Assembly: GCA_037367405.1 (NCBI GenBank)
Contig: JAZKJV010008261.1
Coordinates: 1,798,001-1,862,000 of the forward strand
Source of the DNA: Ottelia alismoides
Lineage: Eukaryota > Streptophyta > Magnoliopsida > Alismatales > Hydrocharitaceae
Length of the DNA stretch: 64,000 bases
Reading direction: 5' to 3'
A model generated the notes under the pieces. The model saw only the letters and a program-made list of their open reading frames with translations, was not told the DNA's origin and did no database searches. How positions within the stretch are numbered: position 1 is the stretch's first letter; the number at the start of each line of letters is the position of its first letter. Made by a program: the position numbers and the translations under genes. Shown here piece by piece: positions 1 to 10,710 of the stretch.

Positions 1-1475
1 TTGGATCTAGAATTATTTTTCTATGTTGTGAATTTTGACCATGTTTTCTATCATCAATGGGGTGGAAGACACCTTCATAGACGCGAAGTTGGCATTGTCA
101 TGTGTATCGCATGCCCATGTATTCGTCCACATCAATATTTAGACATGCTAAAACAACGCATGCATGAGAGACCATAATTATGTGAACTTTCCACTTCTGG
201 TAAGCGGAAGACAAGTCACTGATTCTTGTGCCCTTTAGGCCAAACTGCGTCATCCGTTGCCCCCATGATCACCTCATATAAATGTTAAAAGAGCACCCCT
301 GATTTGAGTGATTCGGTGACTATTGCTCCTACCCATGTCTCTATTCCCTTTGTCTTGGCATCCCATATCCTCCTACGACTCACCATGTACCCGTACCCAT
401 CAGAAATAGATTACTGCAAGTGTGAAACCTTCACGGCTGGTGAGATCTTGATTTAATCAGAAGTTTATGTGCCATGAAGTTGCAATCAAGCTGAGGGTGA
501 TCTTGGTTTGCTACACGATGCAAGCAAGTACGTGGTGTATCTAATTTGGATATCACAAAGAGACAATCAAGTGGGCGGCAATGTCCACGCAACCACCACA
601 AGCATCCCCTTCTTATCTCGCTACAGAAAAACCCATGCACGACGGACATATTCATGCACCTCAAAATTATAGCGGTGGTTAATGTGAAACAATTTAACTG
701 AATAAATCAAGTCTTCTTTCGATTTAAAGGTCATTCCATTCCTTAACTCATTTGAAATCAGTCCATCCTGAGTATCCATTACATCATCACCAATATCTAA
801 TGTAACTATCACTGCCACATGTGTTATAGAAAGGAATGTCAGATTCAATACACATAATTTGGTCCTCATCGTTCAACAATTCACCATCGTCATTTCCCAT
901 TTCATAGTCAGTGTTCTGCGGGGTATCCTCCATCATACGATCAATCTTGAGGTTGCGGTCCTCCCCTATAGTAGAGATGAGGTCTTTGGGCAAGGTCCCA
1001 AAGATTGAGAAAAATATACTGATGTTGTCATCTCTGTAGGAGTTGGAAATACATGAAGAGGTTCGTGAGCCATGGCCGAAGTGAGTCATGGCACACCGGG
1101 TGTATGAGACACAGAATGCGTTCTTGGAACTGTAGCCGCAGATTGGTGTATCAACGTACGATCTCGTGTTCATACGAGGTAAGTAAACAGACTCGTCGGT
1201 ATGAGCCTCCCATCGACTCAACATACTTCAAAATATCGTCAACATCGCCATCATACTCGACGTTAACAAAAAATGTATCATTGTTCTCCAACATCATGTG
1301 AAATACATGAAGTTATGTATCATTGGTCATGTCGACACGATATGATGTTGCAATCATCTCAATCAATACATTAAAGGTCAAACCCATCCCAATTCTGATG
1401 GATTTCACCCGACCTCCCTTGTATTTAACTTCTTTGTCATTCCTAACTACATTCCTAACAACATGGCACAATCAC
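1..1475 (-). pseudogene. MULE (MuDR-type) transposase fragment, N-terminal half
   Basis: This is a broken transposase of a Mutator-like DNA transposon, read on the minus strand. From about 1475 down to 1160 the translation has the N-terminal region seen in plant MURA-like proteins (YKGGRVKSIRIGMG, then FFVNVEYDGDVDDILKYVES). An acidic stretch follows. The 431-760 interval resembles the MuDR DNA-binding domain, with FKSKEDLIYSVKLFHINHRY, CLWWLRGHC and DHPQLDCNFMAHKLL spread over different frames. The spacing of C, W-R and H/C residues fits the MULE zinc-knuckle-like domain by family knowledge. Several stops and at least two frame changes make it nonfunctional. The catalytic DDE region would lie beyond position 1 and is not visible. 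No terminal inverted repeat was identified. The element is head-to-head with the NFD6-like gene about 490 bp away. Confidence 0.6.
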
Positions 1476-1963
1476 ATTACTTACGACTTCGACTCTCTTA
1501 AAAAAAGGAGAACAATTAACATTACATACGAAGAATACACTACTTCAAATACACCACATGTAACAATAGACACTAGCATGTGACACACACATAATAAAAA
1601 TAAAAAACTTACGATTGCAAACAAATATGATTAGAGTATACTCAGAGTGTAGGAAGACGACAATCCAATGGATGATGAGCCTCCTATGAGAGTGACCGCA
1701 TCAAAGGACGACGATGGAGGAGATGGTTGGAAAGACGAAGGCTGCGCTTTCGATCAACGACTCTAAGGAGGTGGAGGAGTAGCTTCCCTTCATGGAAATA
1801 GTAACTTTAAATCATAATTTCCTAACAAAAGAACCGTGAGTTGAAGTCCCGACTTCCTCTATAACTTTATTTGAGAATGAGAGAATAATTTTCCTCACTA
1901 AACCATCGCTTGAAAACCGGAAAGCAAAGAAAGCCGCGGCCATTACAAACACCCAAAAATCAA

Positions 1964-2398
1964 ATGGCTTCCTTCGCCTCCGCGAGGTCCGCCGTCCGCT
2001 CTGCAGCGTTCCGCAGCGCCGCCAAGAGGCTCGCAGCCGACGCCAAAGCCACCCGCCTCCCTTCCCCCGGCCACACTCGCCTCCCTGCCGCACCACGACT
2101 CCTAAGGTAGACTCCAGAAATAGTCCACAACTTAGTTATCTGTTGGTTGCAGCAAACTGAGAGATGTTCCGTCCCATTCCGCTGCTCATTTCGCCCTTGC
2201 AAAAACAGGTCGCCCGTGGAGTTGAGCTGCTGTCCGGAGACGCTCGTCCCGATGCACAGCGCCACGGCCTCTGCCCTCATGACCTCCATGCTGTCCATCT
2301 CCCTCCGCGGCTACGGCCGCCTCTCCGAAGGTACTGCTGCCGTTCCCCCTCCGCCGCATTGTCAGTCTCTCTCGACTTCTGTTCTGCATCTGTTCTGA
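1964..2398 (+). CDS. NFD6-like small mitochondrial protein (two visible exons)
   Basis: Exon 1 runs 1964-2106 and exon 2 from 2209, joined across a 102 bp GT-AG intron. The joined frame starts [20 protein letters not shown] and continues into [20 protein letters not shown] followed by [20 protein letters not shown]. The second block closely resembles the conserved core of plant NUCLEAR FUSION DEFECTIVE 6-like proteins, which are small mitochondrial proteins; NFD6 is linked to polar nuclear fusion in the female gametophyte. The Arg/Ala/Ser-rich, acid-poor N terminus looks like a mitochondrial targeting peptide. The start was chosen because it is the first ATG that gives this presequence. If translation runs on, it stops at 2396-2398. 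The family often ends soon after the LSEG-like motif, and a GT donor at 2332 could lead to a third exon near 2519. High GC contrasts with the AT-rich surroundings. No expression evidence is available. Confidence 0.65.
2107..2208 (+). other. Intron of the NFD6-like gene
   Basis: The interval begins GTAGAC after CCTAAG and ends GCAAAAACAG before GTCGCC. Splicing it keeps the frame and creates the Arg codon that leads into SPVELSCC, the point where family similarity becomes strong. The short size is normal for plants. Confidence 0.6.
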
Positions 2399-2427
2399 TT
2401 GCGTGATTTTGGATGTATCCGACTGTG

Positions 2428-2445
2428 TTGTTGTTGTTGTTGTTG
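2428..2445 (+). repeat. (TTG)6 microsatellite
   Basis: Six perfect TTG units lie just downstream of the second exon of the NFD6-like gene, in its 3' untranslated region or second intron. Confidence 0.9.
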
Positions 2446-2810
2446 CCCTTGCTCAGTTTCCATGTGCGGAATTATCCGTGCAATGCCCTGTATTTGTTAC
2501 TTTTTTGTGCCGGTTTAGGATGGGTGCGATCCAATTATTGGAATGGAACGGCATGACTCTGTGGGTGGAGATGAAATTTTTCTCGGTGGGCAGTGGCAGT
2601 GGTAACTCAGCGGTAAGATGATTGCAGTATCATGCAAGACCACTGCGAGTTTTTCTGCGAGTTTTTTCATTCATCATCCACAAAGAGAGCATGTGTAGGG
2701 ATATTGTACAAATGCCCGGCAAACAACCATTAACTAAACCTGTTACACCTTAACTAGTGCGTTATATGGGCTCACTGTCTTCTCACAGATCTGTTTTGGA
2801 TTCTACCCAG

Positions 2811-2950
2811 TAGGGGTGTCCATGGGATGGGCACCCGACCCATTTGATTGTGACCTGCCACAACCCGTTGTTATTGGGTCATGGGTCAACCCACCATGTT
2901 CCAATGGCCAATGGGTATCTTTGTAACAGGTACCCATTTAATGCCAAGGT
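2811..2950 (+). repeat. Degenerate hAT-like terminal sequence (GGGTACCCG type)
   Basis: The stretch starts TAGGGGTGTCCATGGGATGG and continues with repeated motifs of the GGGCACCCGACCC and GGGTCAACCC kind. Sequences starting TAGGGGTG followed by GGGTCGGG-type repeats are common at ends of plant hAT elements and derivatives, by general knowledge. No matching right end or 8 bp target duplication was found, so the assignment is weak. Confidence 0.35.
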
Positions 2951-3848
2951 AAATGCTTATTTAATAGATAAGTATCAATAAAATCAAAATAGTTAATTAT
3001 AATTTTTTTTCGTAAACTCCATCTATCAACTTTGAAACTTACGAAATGTCATTGTCGTCACTCCTTCATGGATCTGATTTGTTCAGATGTTAGATTGGTC
3101 AATTATTTCTACTCAATTTTGTCACTTAATATTAAAATAAAATTATTGATTCTATGATAAAAATATTTATATTCGTAGACACATGGACTTGAATGAACAT
3201 TGTCGATAGAGGGCATGCTCTCGGAATAAAGAGAAACACTTGGACTTGAATGAACATTGTCGAGGTAGTGTATGTTCTCTGAATAAAGAGAGACACTGCC
3301 ATTGGGAAGGCAACATATATAAATATGCAAACGATATGCAAATATGTATATCTTATCTACATATTCATAATGATAATATCGGGATATGATAATCTGAATA
3401 GTAATGAATGCATTCGAATAGGAATATGTAAACATAGGTAACTAATTAATTAATGAGGGTATATGAAATTATGCGGATAATGTAAACCACATGAATCTAT
3501 AAAATTGGAAAGAATGCAATTGGATACAGATCCAATAATGCCACATTCATGTAGGTTCATTCTTATAATGAATCAAATAAGGATAAATGAGATATAAATA
3601 TATAACCAAACAACATCATGGCAAGTGACATATAATATATATTTCTATTCGTATATGATTACGTTGATTATCACCATGTTTGGTTGTCGGGATGTATATA
3701 TACATGTTCGATACAATTTGTATTCAATTGTATTCATTATCATTACATTTGGATGCCATGATGGATATATATATATATATGTATATATCATTATCATCAA
3801 TTTCGCAGCATCTATAGCATTAGAGTGTAGTACACTATCCCTGAACAT
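2951..3848. other. AT-rich intergenic DNA, no gene seen
   Basis: Apart from a short tandem duplication (separate entry) only AT-rich sequence with scattered TATATA runs is present. Reading frames here are short and show no recognisable domain. Confidence 0.6.
3181..3291 (+). repeat. Two-unit tandem duplication, about 54 bp units
   Basis: Two copies of a unit of the form GGACTTGAATGAACATTGTC ... GAATAAAGAGA occur at 3181-3234 and 3238-3291 with a few substitutions. No function is apparent. Confidence 0.85.
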
Positions 3849-4770
3849 TTGTCTTTCTATGCCTCGACCTTCTTGAAAGGTATCAGTGCAGCATTGCTGC
3901 TTTTTCCCAACCTATTTCATCTAGATCTTGGAGATGGATCATATTTTACCTTCTGGATGGATAATTGGACATGCGAGGGCACACTATTCGGCCGATTTCC
4001 GTGCCTTTTTGCCTTATCTGTTAACTGTGAGGTTCGGGTAAAGGATTGTTGGGTTGAAGGTTCCTGGATGCCCTCTTTCTTGGCAAACTTCTCAGATCAT
4101 CGTTTAGAGGAATTCCTTCAACTTCTGGATGTTTTAGTAAGAATGGAGGGTCCGTTGATTGGCAGGGATCATTGGGTTCGGAAAGAGAATGAGTTTATAG
4201 TCAAACGAGCCTACAAAGCAATAGCCAAAACACCAACGCCAGTGCCAACCATCTTAGTTCATGATTGCAATTTCTTTCGGGACTTAAAGTGCTGAGTAGA
4301 ATAGGTATTTTTATGTGGATGTTGAGACGTAAGCGTATTTCGACAAGAGACCGCTGCTCAAGAATCTTTGCTGGGGTTTCTAATATGTGCCTACTTTGTG
4401 ACATGAATATAGAGTCGATTGAACGTCTCTTTTTTCAATGTGAGAAGAGCTCTAAAGTTTGGGAGGAGTTTGAGTTGGACTGGTTAAATCGTCAAAGCAT
4501 GGACCTTTTCTGGGATTTTTTTGTTGCGGCAAAGAACAAATCAAGAAATGTGCTTTCACTTTCGGCCACAATCATTTGGGCCGGGCAATCTGGTTAGCTA
4601 GAAATGATGCACTCTTTACGTCTCAACATTTTTATTCTGAAAATGTAACCTCCCATTCTAAGTCTCAATTGAGTCTTGACTTCTGTAAGTCTTCTTGTAA
4701 CTACTCCTTTTTTATAATATATTTTCGGGGAGAGCACCTTAGCGTGTTCCCCTCTTTTTGATCTCAATAC
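3849..4770 (+). pseudogene. 5'-truncated L1-type LINE tail (post-RT region and zf-RVT)
   Basis: This is the 3' end of a plant L1-type non-LTR retrotransposon. The first frame (3849-4295) resembles the region after the reverse transcriptase: LDLGDGSYFTFWMDNWTCEG, then FPCLFALSVN, then FIVKRAYKAIA. A second frame (4265-4597) carries the zf-RVT zinc-binding domain with CLLCDMNIESIERLFFQC and SKVWEEF. The last conserved piece is AIWLARNDALF. A frame change near 4270-4295 and a stop near 4595 break the protein. The 3' untranslated end matches the LINE tail at 10057-10490 (GGGGAGAGCACC...CGTGTTCCCC against GGGGCGGACACC...CGTATTTCCCC), so both come from one family. The RT core and endonuclease are absent. 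Confidence 0.75.
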
Positions 4771-5606
4771 ACACACATATCGATTTGGACCATATCTGAT
4801 TCATTATCATGTACGCTAATTCAAATTTTGACATCCATAATATTTCCATTTCAAAATGGATACATATACTTGACGATTTAGGCGCTGAGCTGTTCAGATA
4901 GGGCTCAGTCTCAGTACTCATCCCTACGACATACCGAGACTACCCTAGAACTTAACAAGCTATAGGGGCAGCTAACCCTAACGGAACCTGCGATTCGTCC
5001 TATGTTTGACCGCGTGATGATTTGCCCTAATGAGCCATAGATTGACCTCAATGGTGCGCTAACTTGATAACCAGGCTTATCCTAATAATCGAGCGAAATG
5101 TTGCTTAGGGTTAGGTTCCTCGCTCGGTGCCTTCACTTCAATCAGGACGGAAGAGAGGTCTACCAGATGGGTGGAGCTAAAGGAATGTGAGCCATATACT
5201 ACATGTAAATTTAATCTATACAATGTTGATTCTATTATTTTTTATTTCTGATTTGCATCCATCTCATATTTGTATGTGTTTTTAACGATTTGTCAATGCA
5301 TTTTCTATATTCATCAACATATGTATTCGCATTAATATTTATATTTTAAAATAGATAAGAATAATGTAACATATATATCGGTATTTGTATATAACCATTT
5401 GCATTTTTGTGAATCAATTGGTAGTGGAATCCATAGGAGGCCATATCGATATCATATCGGTCATCCAGAGAAGGATATATCGCCGAAATATTGATATCGG
5501 TGGAAATGTTAGAAATGACTCAAAAATGGTATTTTTTGCCGTTTTTTCAGAAATTAAGATCATCCAAGATATTAAAACAACAAATAATCGACAAATACAC
5601 ACCTGT
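4771..5606. other. Intergenic DNA, no gene seen; ATATCG-rich from about 5420
   Basis: The first 600 bases hold nothing recognisable. From 5420 to 5530 the sequence is dense in ATATCG/GATATC words, a degenerate pattern that recurs near 5600-5870 and 8930-9115. Confidence 0.5.
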
Positions 5607-5869
5607 ATCACACATATCGATCATTTTATACCCCACATATCGTACATACCAGTCATTTCGAACATATCGATGTTAATGTTGATTCCTGACTTATAGATAT
5701 TGGAAACAGAGTTTATCCGAGTTCTTAGAACACTAATAACTTACAAATATGCTCTTAGATCACACATATCGATCATCTATGATCCTTATATTGCACATAT
5801 CTGTCATATTGAGCATATCATTGCTAATGTTGATTGTTGACTTATAGATATTGGAAATAGAGTTCATCC
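5607..5869 (+). repeat. Direct repeat, units of about 112 bp, period about 152
   Basis: Unit 1 (5607-5719) and unit 2 (5759-5869) both start ATCACACATATCGATCAT and end around CTTATAGATATTGGAAA followed by AGAGTT and ATCC. They differ by scattered substitutions and are separated by about 40 bases, so this is an old local duplication. Confidence 0.75.
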
Positions 5870-6174
5870 AAGGCTTATATTGCATCACATATTATGTATA
5901 AACAACATTTTTAAGCTATTTTTGGAACCAAACAAATAAAAAACATAATAGCATTTTTAAAGCGATATAATTCATAATCATATTTTTCGAAATGGGGAAG
6001 AATATGAATTAAAATCGATTGGACACCTCCAAGGTGAAGAACCATTGTATGCACCCCCTTGTCACACCATACCCTACTAGACAAGGGGTCTCGATGCCTG
6101 ATCAACGAGCCTGGGGGGGCTAGTGGCTGCCCCCGATGATGAATAGCTAAATGCATGTATTAATATGTATCCGT
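5870..6174. other. Intergenic DNA, no gene seen
   Basis: No domain, repeat or structure that can be supported was seen here. Confidence 0.5.
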
Positions 6175-8265
6175 TGTAGCACGGGCAATTAGCGTGTCAT
6201 ACAGAACCGAATGAAAGATCTCCGCAAGGAGGATTCGGCTTGAATTTATATCCCGGGAAGTCCAGGGTCGAACACGAGGATACGAACCATAATACGACTA
6301 TTCAAGTATTTAAATATCTAGGCTAAGCGAGTGATAATTCATTTAGGTCACAACAAAAATGCACGAAATCAATGCATCACGAAATGAATGCGAAGACAGA
6401 ATGCAATTTCAAAGCAATTTTATGCATGTTATAGTGAACATAACAATAAAACACTAACATATGGAAATATACTCACTAATATGCCCCAAAATGATCATTA
6501 AAACTTAAGCAAATATGTAATTTAATTCTAAGTCCAATTGGGCACATAATCAGAAGTCAAGTTTCATTTCATGCAATTAATAGCATCAATAATATCTCTA
6601 ATTAATGAATCAAACAATGAGCATCAAATCAGAGATTAAATAAAACCATATTAAAGACAATGAAGCAATGATCATAACGAAGCTGAAATCATCTCAATCG
6701 GATATGTGAAGCTCAAGTTATTCAAGTTTGAGTGCAGGGGCATAAATGTGATAAAAACATGCATAAAACAAAGCACAAGGTTGACAAACAGGTCCAAGGC
6801 CCTAAATGTCGGTTTCGGTCACGATTTCGATGACCGACCGAAATGAAATTCCGAAATTTCGGTCATTTTTTGTACTAGGGCCCTCATATTTCGATCGTTT
6901 CGGCCATTTCGGTCGAATTTCGATTTCGACAGGATATCGATATTCGACAGAAATTCGACCAAATTTCGCTAAAATTTGAGACCATGCAGGTCCCTATATT
7001 AACTAAATAGTAATTAAGGAAAATCGGCTGAAGAAATTATGGAATACCCCCCTCCGTGGGGATATTTTTGCGAATAATGAATGCCGACGGGGCTTGGCTG
7101 CAAATAACCCTCCTCCCACGTGCCCAACATGCGCGGATAGGCTCGGATTGAGGTTTCGATCGGTCACAGGTGCGGGAACCACGTGGAGATAATCCCGTGC
7201 CTCGGATGCTGGCTCGGTTCCGCCGAACCTATTGGGCTGGTGCCAAATCTGGGGACAAATCTGGATCGCCCTATCAATTAATCGGACGGTGCCTGCTTTG
7301 AGAAGCTCTGCCGCCCTCCGCCTTGCACATGGCGGCGTCGGTTAGACTCCAGTGAACACCAGAAAGCTCCTCCAAGCTCCTCCTTGAATGTTAAAGATCA
7401 AATATTATTCCCATGAATCTCGCGAAGGTCCATGAAGTCACATGGATACCCAGCTGTGGCGGAATGGTTGGATCATGCCTCCTTCATCGGCACAGAAATT
7501 CTAGAACGGGGTTGCTTCGAGGATTCCGATCATTGAAGAAGGAATACCTGCAATGTTAGAAGATAGCAAATGTGCGAAGTGCGAGTGATGTGGAAATGCA
7601 CGGAGGGCATCGAAACAGAGAAGGTGATGCCCTCGAGTGAGTTCTTCTCCAACTCTATCGGAGAAGAAAGCTTGGGTTGTTGAGATTACGAAGGAAGGTA
7701 GATGGTGATTGAAACCTCCAGCGAAGATCGAAGACCTTCGGTGCAGATCCTAGTCGGATCAATTTGGAATTTGGGCTAACAAACTACTCAAATAAAATCT
7801 GGAAAACAAAGTAAAAAAAAACTAAAACATGAATCTTAAAGATGTCACAGATGAAGGAGATGCTTGTGATAGAGATCTTAGGAGATTTTGTGGGTCTTCG
7901 CTTGACGAGGACGGCGGGCCTCGAAGCTCGAACGGCCAAGGAAAGGCTGTGACATGGCTCCTCTGCCAAGGGTCAGCACCAAAGACTACTCGCTATCGTC
8001 GCTCTCCATATCACGAGGAGGAGTTGAAGGCTAGGCTGAGCCTCGCACAAGGATGGACGACCGACCAAAGTTGCCGGGGTGAGGTTATTTGAAGGTGAAT
8101 GCAGGAGCGGTGATAGACGACCTGATTGGATCTGATCCAGGATCCAACGACGATCAAGTGAAGGCAGGTGGCATAGCAGGAACGTGCTACGTGGCGCAAT
8201 CTAAAGATGCCACGTGGCCCAATCAAAATTGAAAATAAATAAATAAATCAGAGTAAAATAAAAAG
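6175..8265 (-). repeat. Athila-type LTR fragment (copy H), minus orientation
   Basis: The plus-strand text starts TGTAGCACGGGC and runs rightward with the same order of motifs as the minus-strand LTR of element D (27226-30174): a U5-like GGTCGAACACGAGGATACG, the phrase AACAGGTCC, GC-rich material, and near the far end GCCACGTGGCCCAATCAA. It reads as the 3' end of an LTR at 6175 extending toward its U3 near 8265, where similarity to D stops about 200-300 bp short of the LTR start. No internal region of this copy was found beside it. A 191 bp insertion interrupts it at 6796-6986. Confidence 0.6.
6796..6986. mobile_element. Small TTTCGG-rich insertion flanked by CAGGTCC
   Basis: The insert starts AAGGCCCTAAATGTCGG, is packed with TTTCGG, TTCGAT and ATTTCG words, and ends near AAATTTGAGACC. 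It interrupts the LTR fragment: the flanks read ACAGGTCC on the left (6788-6795) and GCAGGTCC on the right (6986-6993), a seven-base identical repeat that looks like a target duplication. No terminal inverted repeat is visible, so the class is unknown. Related sequence lies at about 17424-17570 and 18184-18330. Confidence 0.5.
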
Positions 8266-10056
8266 ACTTAGTTAGAGGGAGAATTGGAAAAAGGCCCCTG
8301 GCGAGCACATGTCCTTGCTTAAACTGTAAACCAACAAAAAAATATACAGGTCCGGCAGGGTTTAGATGTCCCGTCGAACCTATAAAAGATGTTTAGAAAC
8401 CACTACATGTGCTTATTAGAGTTGAGATAACTGCCTATAATTTTCCATCTAGCCGACATCTTCTTATACTTGTCAATTTATATTATATATTAATTCAAGA
8501 ATATACTTATAAATTTACAAACTTAACACATAAGTTAATAGAAAACTTCATTATATGTAAAAACATCATATCTAAGAACTAACATCATATATATATGCCA
8601 CATATAGATATTCTAATGATTCTACATCTGAATTATACTAGTTGATTTTTAATGAAGAATAAAAAACATAAAATATTAGCACAACAATAGGGTTATATTA
8701 ATACAAGTTAAATAGTGTCAATTATAAGCAACACAATAATTAGTAATTAGTGTTAATTAGCCAATGAATATTATTGATTAACTTAAGCAAGAGAGTTAAT
8801 ATTAGTGATTAATGCTGATAAATACATGATTTATCACGTGATCCAAAATAAGATATATACAACATGATGTGTTTTAATACTAGGAGTAGCAAAATAAGTA
8901 GTGAAATCAAGCTTACAAGGGTATTATTCATCAATATATAGATATCGACAAAATTTCAACGATATCAGTTGATATTCGAGAATTTTCGTACTGAATCCAG
9001 TCATTTTGGACTGATATGGGCTGATATGACGATATATTGTTGGTATTCTGCTAAATAGATATGTACCCTTATATCAATATCCTTTGCCTCTCGATACCGA
9101 TATATCACGATATGGCCTTTTATGGTGTAAGCTTCCAACCGGGTACCTGAGGGTTCTCGTCGGGGTTTTTGGATGGGGCATTGGTCATGGTATAGAGGGT
9201 ACCTGACTCATCATTTTCAAACAGGTACCCGTGAGTTTAGGTCAAAATGAACGGGTCAAGCTGGGTATCCGTCAACCCGGATATTTTGAACATCCCAACT
9301 ACCCAGGCTTGGATGTTAGAAATTTTATATTCTTTTATATAGTTTTGTCCAACATGTTTGGTCTTCTCCATCCTCTTTTTCAAGGCTTTACTTCTATACT
9401 ACCATGGCATTTGATTCATGGATCCTGGCAAGAGACGAGAGGATGATTTGGATCTGGAAGATGCCGATCATCATAAAGATTTTCCTATGGTTTCGATGCA
9501 TATGGCTCGTGATGATGAGAGTTCATAAAGCTAAGCTTTTGTAAGGGGTTGATGTGGTGATTTCGTGATGCTTGAATTACATGGGGTTGTGGAACAATAT
9601 TTTCTCTATTTGGGCTCGTTTCAAGGAGGTTTAGATTGGGATGTAATTGCGGTCTTGGACTCCCTGTGGTCCACACATATTTGAGAATCTATTGATGTCA
9701 ACTGGGCCAGTTAAAAAATAGACTCAAGCCGGTGGTACTGATGTGGGCTTTATGGATGTTGTGTTACATTGTAATGCATTGCTAGGAGCGATTTTTCTAT
9801 GTAGAAATTGTTTGCAATATGCCAGGGTTCTTGCTGAGGCATGGAGCTTGTAATTTCAGTTTTTAGTTGTCTGGATATAGTTTGAGTGTGCACCATTCTA
9901 CTATTCTAGGTGTTCACAATTTTTTCTCTGAAAAATATCAATAAAAAGCATCAAAATGAATATAAGAACAACACTATAACAAGAATCAAGATTCATTTGC
10001 CCACATGCTTCGATGGAGAGTAATTGAGTTCAAGAAAATTCTCCATATAAAGCAGC
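8266..10056. other. AT-rich intergenic DNA with repeat fragments
   Basis: 8266-8930 is AT-rich with no feature. 8930-9115 is a second GATATC/ATATCG-rich stretch like that near 5420-5870. 9140-9300 holds repeated GGGTACC and AACGGGTCAAG motifs similar in style to 2811-2950. 9300-9960 shows no supportable gene; it ends AATAAAAAGCATC, which could be a retroposon tail but cannot be assigned. Confidence 0.45.
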
Positions 10057-10490
10057 GTGGTAGTGAGATTCAGACTTTGGAACACCTCTTCTTCCGCTGA
10101 TAGATGTCCTCTGTGTGACAGTGAGATTGAGACTTTGGAACACCTCTTCTTCCGCTGCTCCGTCTCTACACATGTCTGGGTCGAGGCAGGAATACACTGG
10201 ATCTGCACCAGCTCCTTTGATAGTTTCCGATCTTCCTTCTTTGGGGCTTGCCATCGTTGCAGAGAAGAGGTTCTCTCCCCGATGGCTTTGTTATAGGCCA
10301 TTTGGCTGGCCCGTAATGATGTTCTTTTCTCGGGTCATCGTTTCTACTGTGAAAATGTTTGCTTCCACTTTAAGCGACTTCTCGGGTCCTGGCTCCTGTA
10401 ATTTCTCTGTTTTTAATTCTTTTTTAATAATTTATTTGGGGCGGACACCATAGCGTATTTCCCCTTTTTTTGGTTTAAAAAAAGCAGTGC
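10057..10490 (+). pseudogene. 5'-truncated LINE tail with zf-RVT, with local duplication
   Basis: The frame has the zinc-binding module of plant L1-type LINEs: CPLCDSEIETLEHLFFRC then THVW, followed after a stop near 10296 by AIWLARNDVLFSGHRFYCEN in another frame. It closely resembles the tail at 3849-4770 in protein and in the 3' untranslated sequence, and ends in a short A-run (about 10480-10490). A 37 bp stretch at about 10064-10100 is repeated at about 10120-10157. The rest of the LINE is missing, as is usual for 5'-truncated insertions. Confidence 0.75.
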
Positions 10491-10554
10491 GCTCCAAAAG
10501 TCCCTATCATTTTTGAGAAGCCATATAGTCCAAATCTCCCTTAATATTCTGTCT
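10491..10554 (-). pseudogene. LINE remnant, left flank of the copia insertion
   Basis: Read on the minus strand this short piece gives ILREIWTIWLLKNDRDFW, which resembles the end of plant LINE proteins (IW..RN). Together with the zf-RVT-like sequence right of the copia element it suggests one LINE split by the insertion. Confidence 0.45.
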
Positions 10555-10697
10555 AGTAGAGATATTTCCAGACTTTATGTACTCTTTTATTATGTTTTAT
10601 TTCTTTCTTCCGTCTTATGTAATTTACCCATAGGCCTTCTCTATATAAGAGAGCCTAGGGTTCTTTGGAATAAACAATTCTCTCATTTCTTCCAACA
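10555..10697 (+). repeat. 5' LTR of the copia element
   Basis: The 143 bp LTR matches 15340-15481. Its first base is changed, so it starts AG where the 3' copy starts TG; it ends CCAACA. A TATA box (TATATAA, 10642-10648) and an ATAAA-type signal near 10670 are in the expected places for promoter and polyadenylation. Confidence 0.92.
10642..10648 (+). promoter_or_regulatory. TATA box in copia 5' LTR
   Basis: TATATAA lies inside the LTR and is kept in the 3' LTR copy. It is the likely core promoter of the element's transcript. Confidence 0.65.
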
Positions 10698-10710
10698 TGG
10701 TATCGGAGCC
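10698..10710 (+). other. Primer binding site, initiator Met tRNA type
   Basis: TGGTATCGGAGCC follows the LTR directly and differs by one base from the common plant copia site TGGTATCAGAGCC, which pairs with the 3' end of initiator Met tRNA. Confidence 0.9.

Noticed and set aside
3181..3291. CRISPR-like array
   Set aside because: There are only two units, adjacent and without spacers, in a eukaryotic genome.
2811..9300. One hAT element from 2811 to 9300
   Set aside because: The two GGGTACC-type stretches are not inverted copies with clear ends, the distance contains unrelated LINE and LTR parts, and no target duplication was seen.
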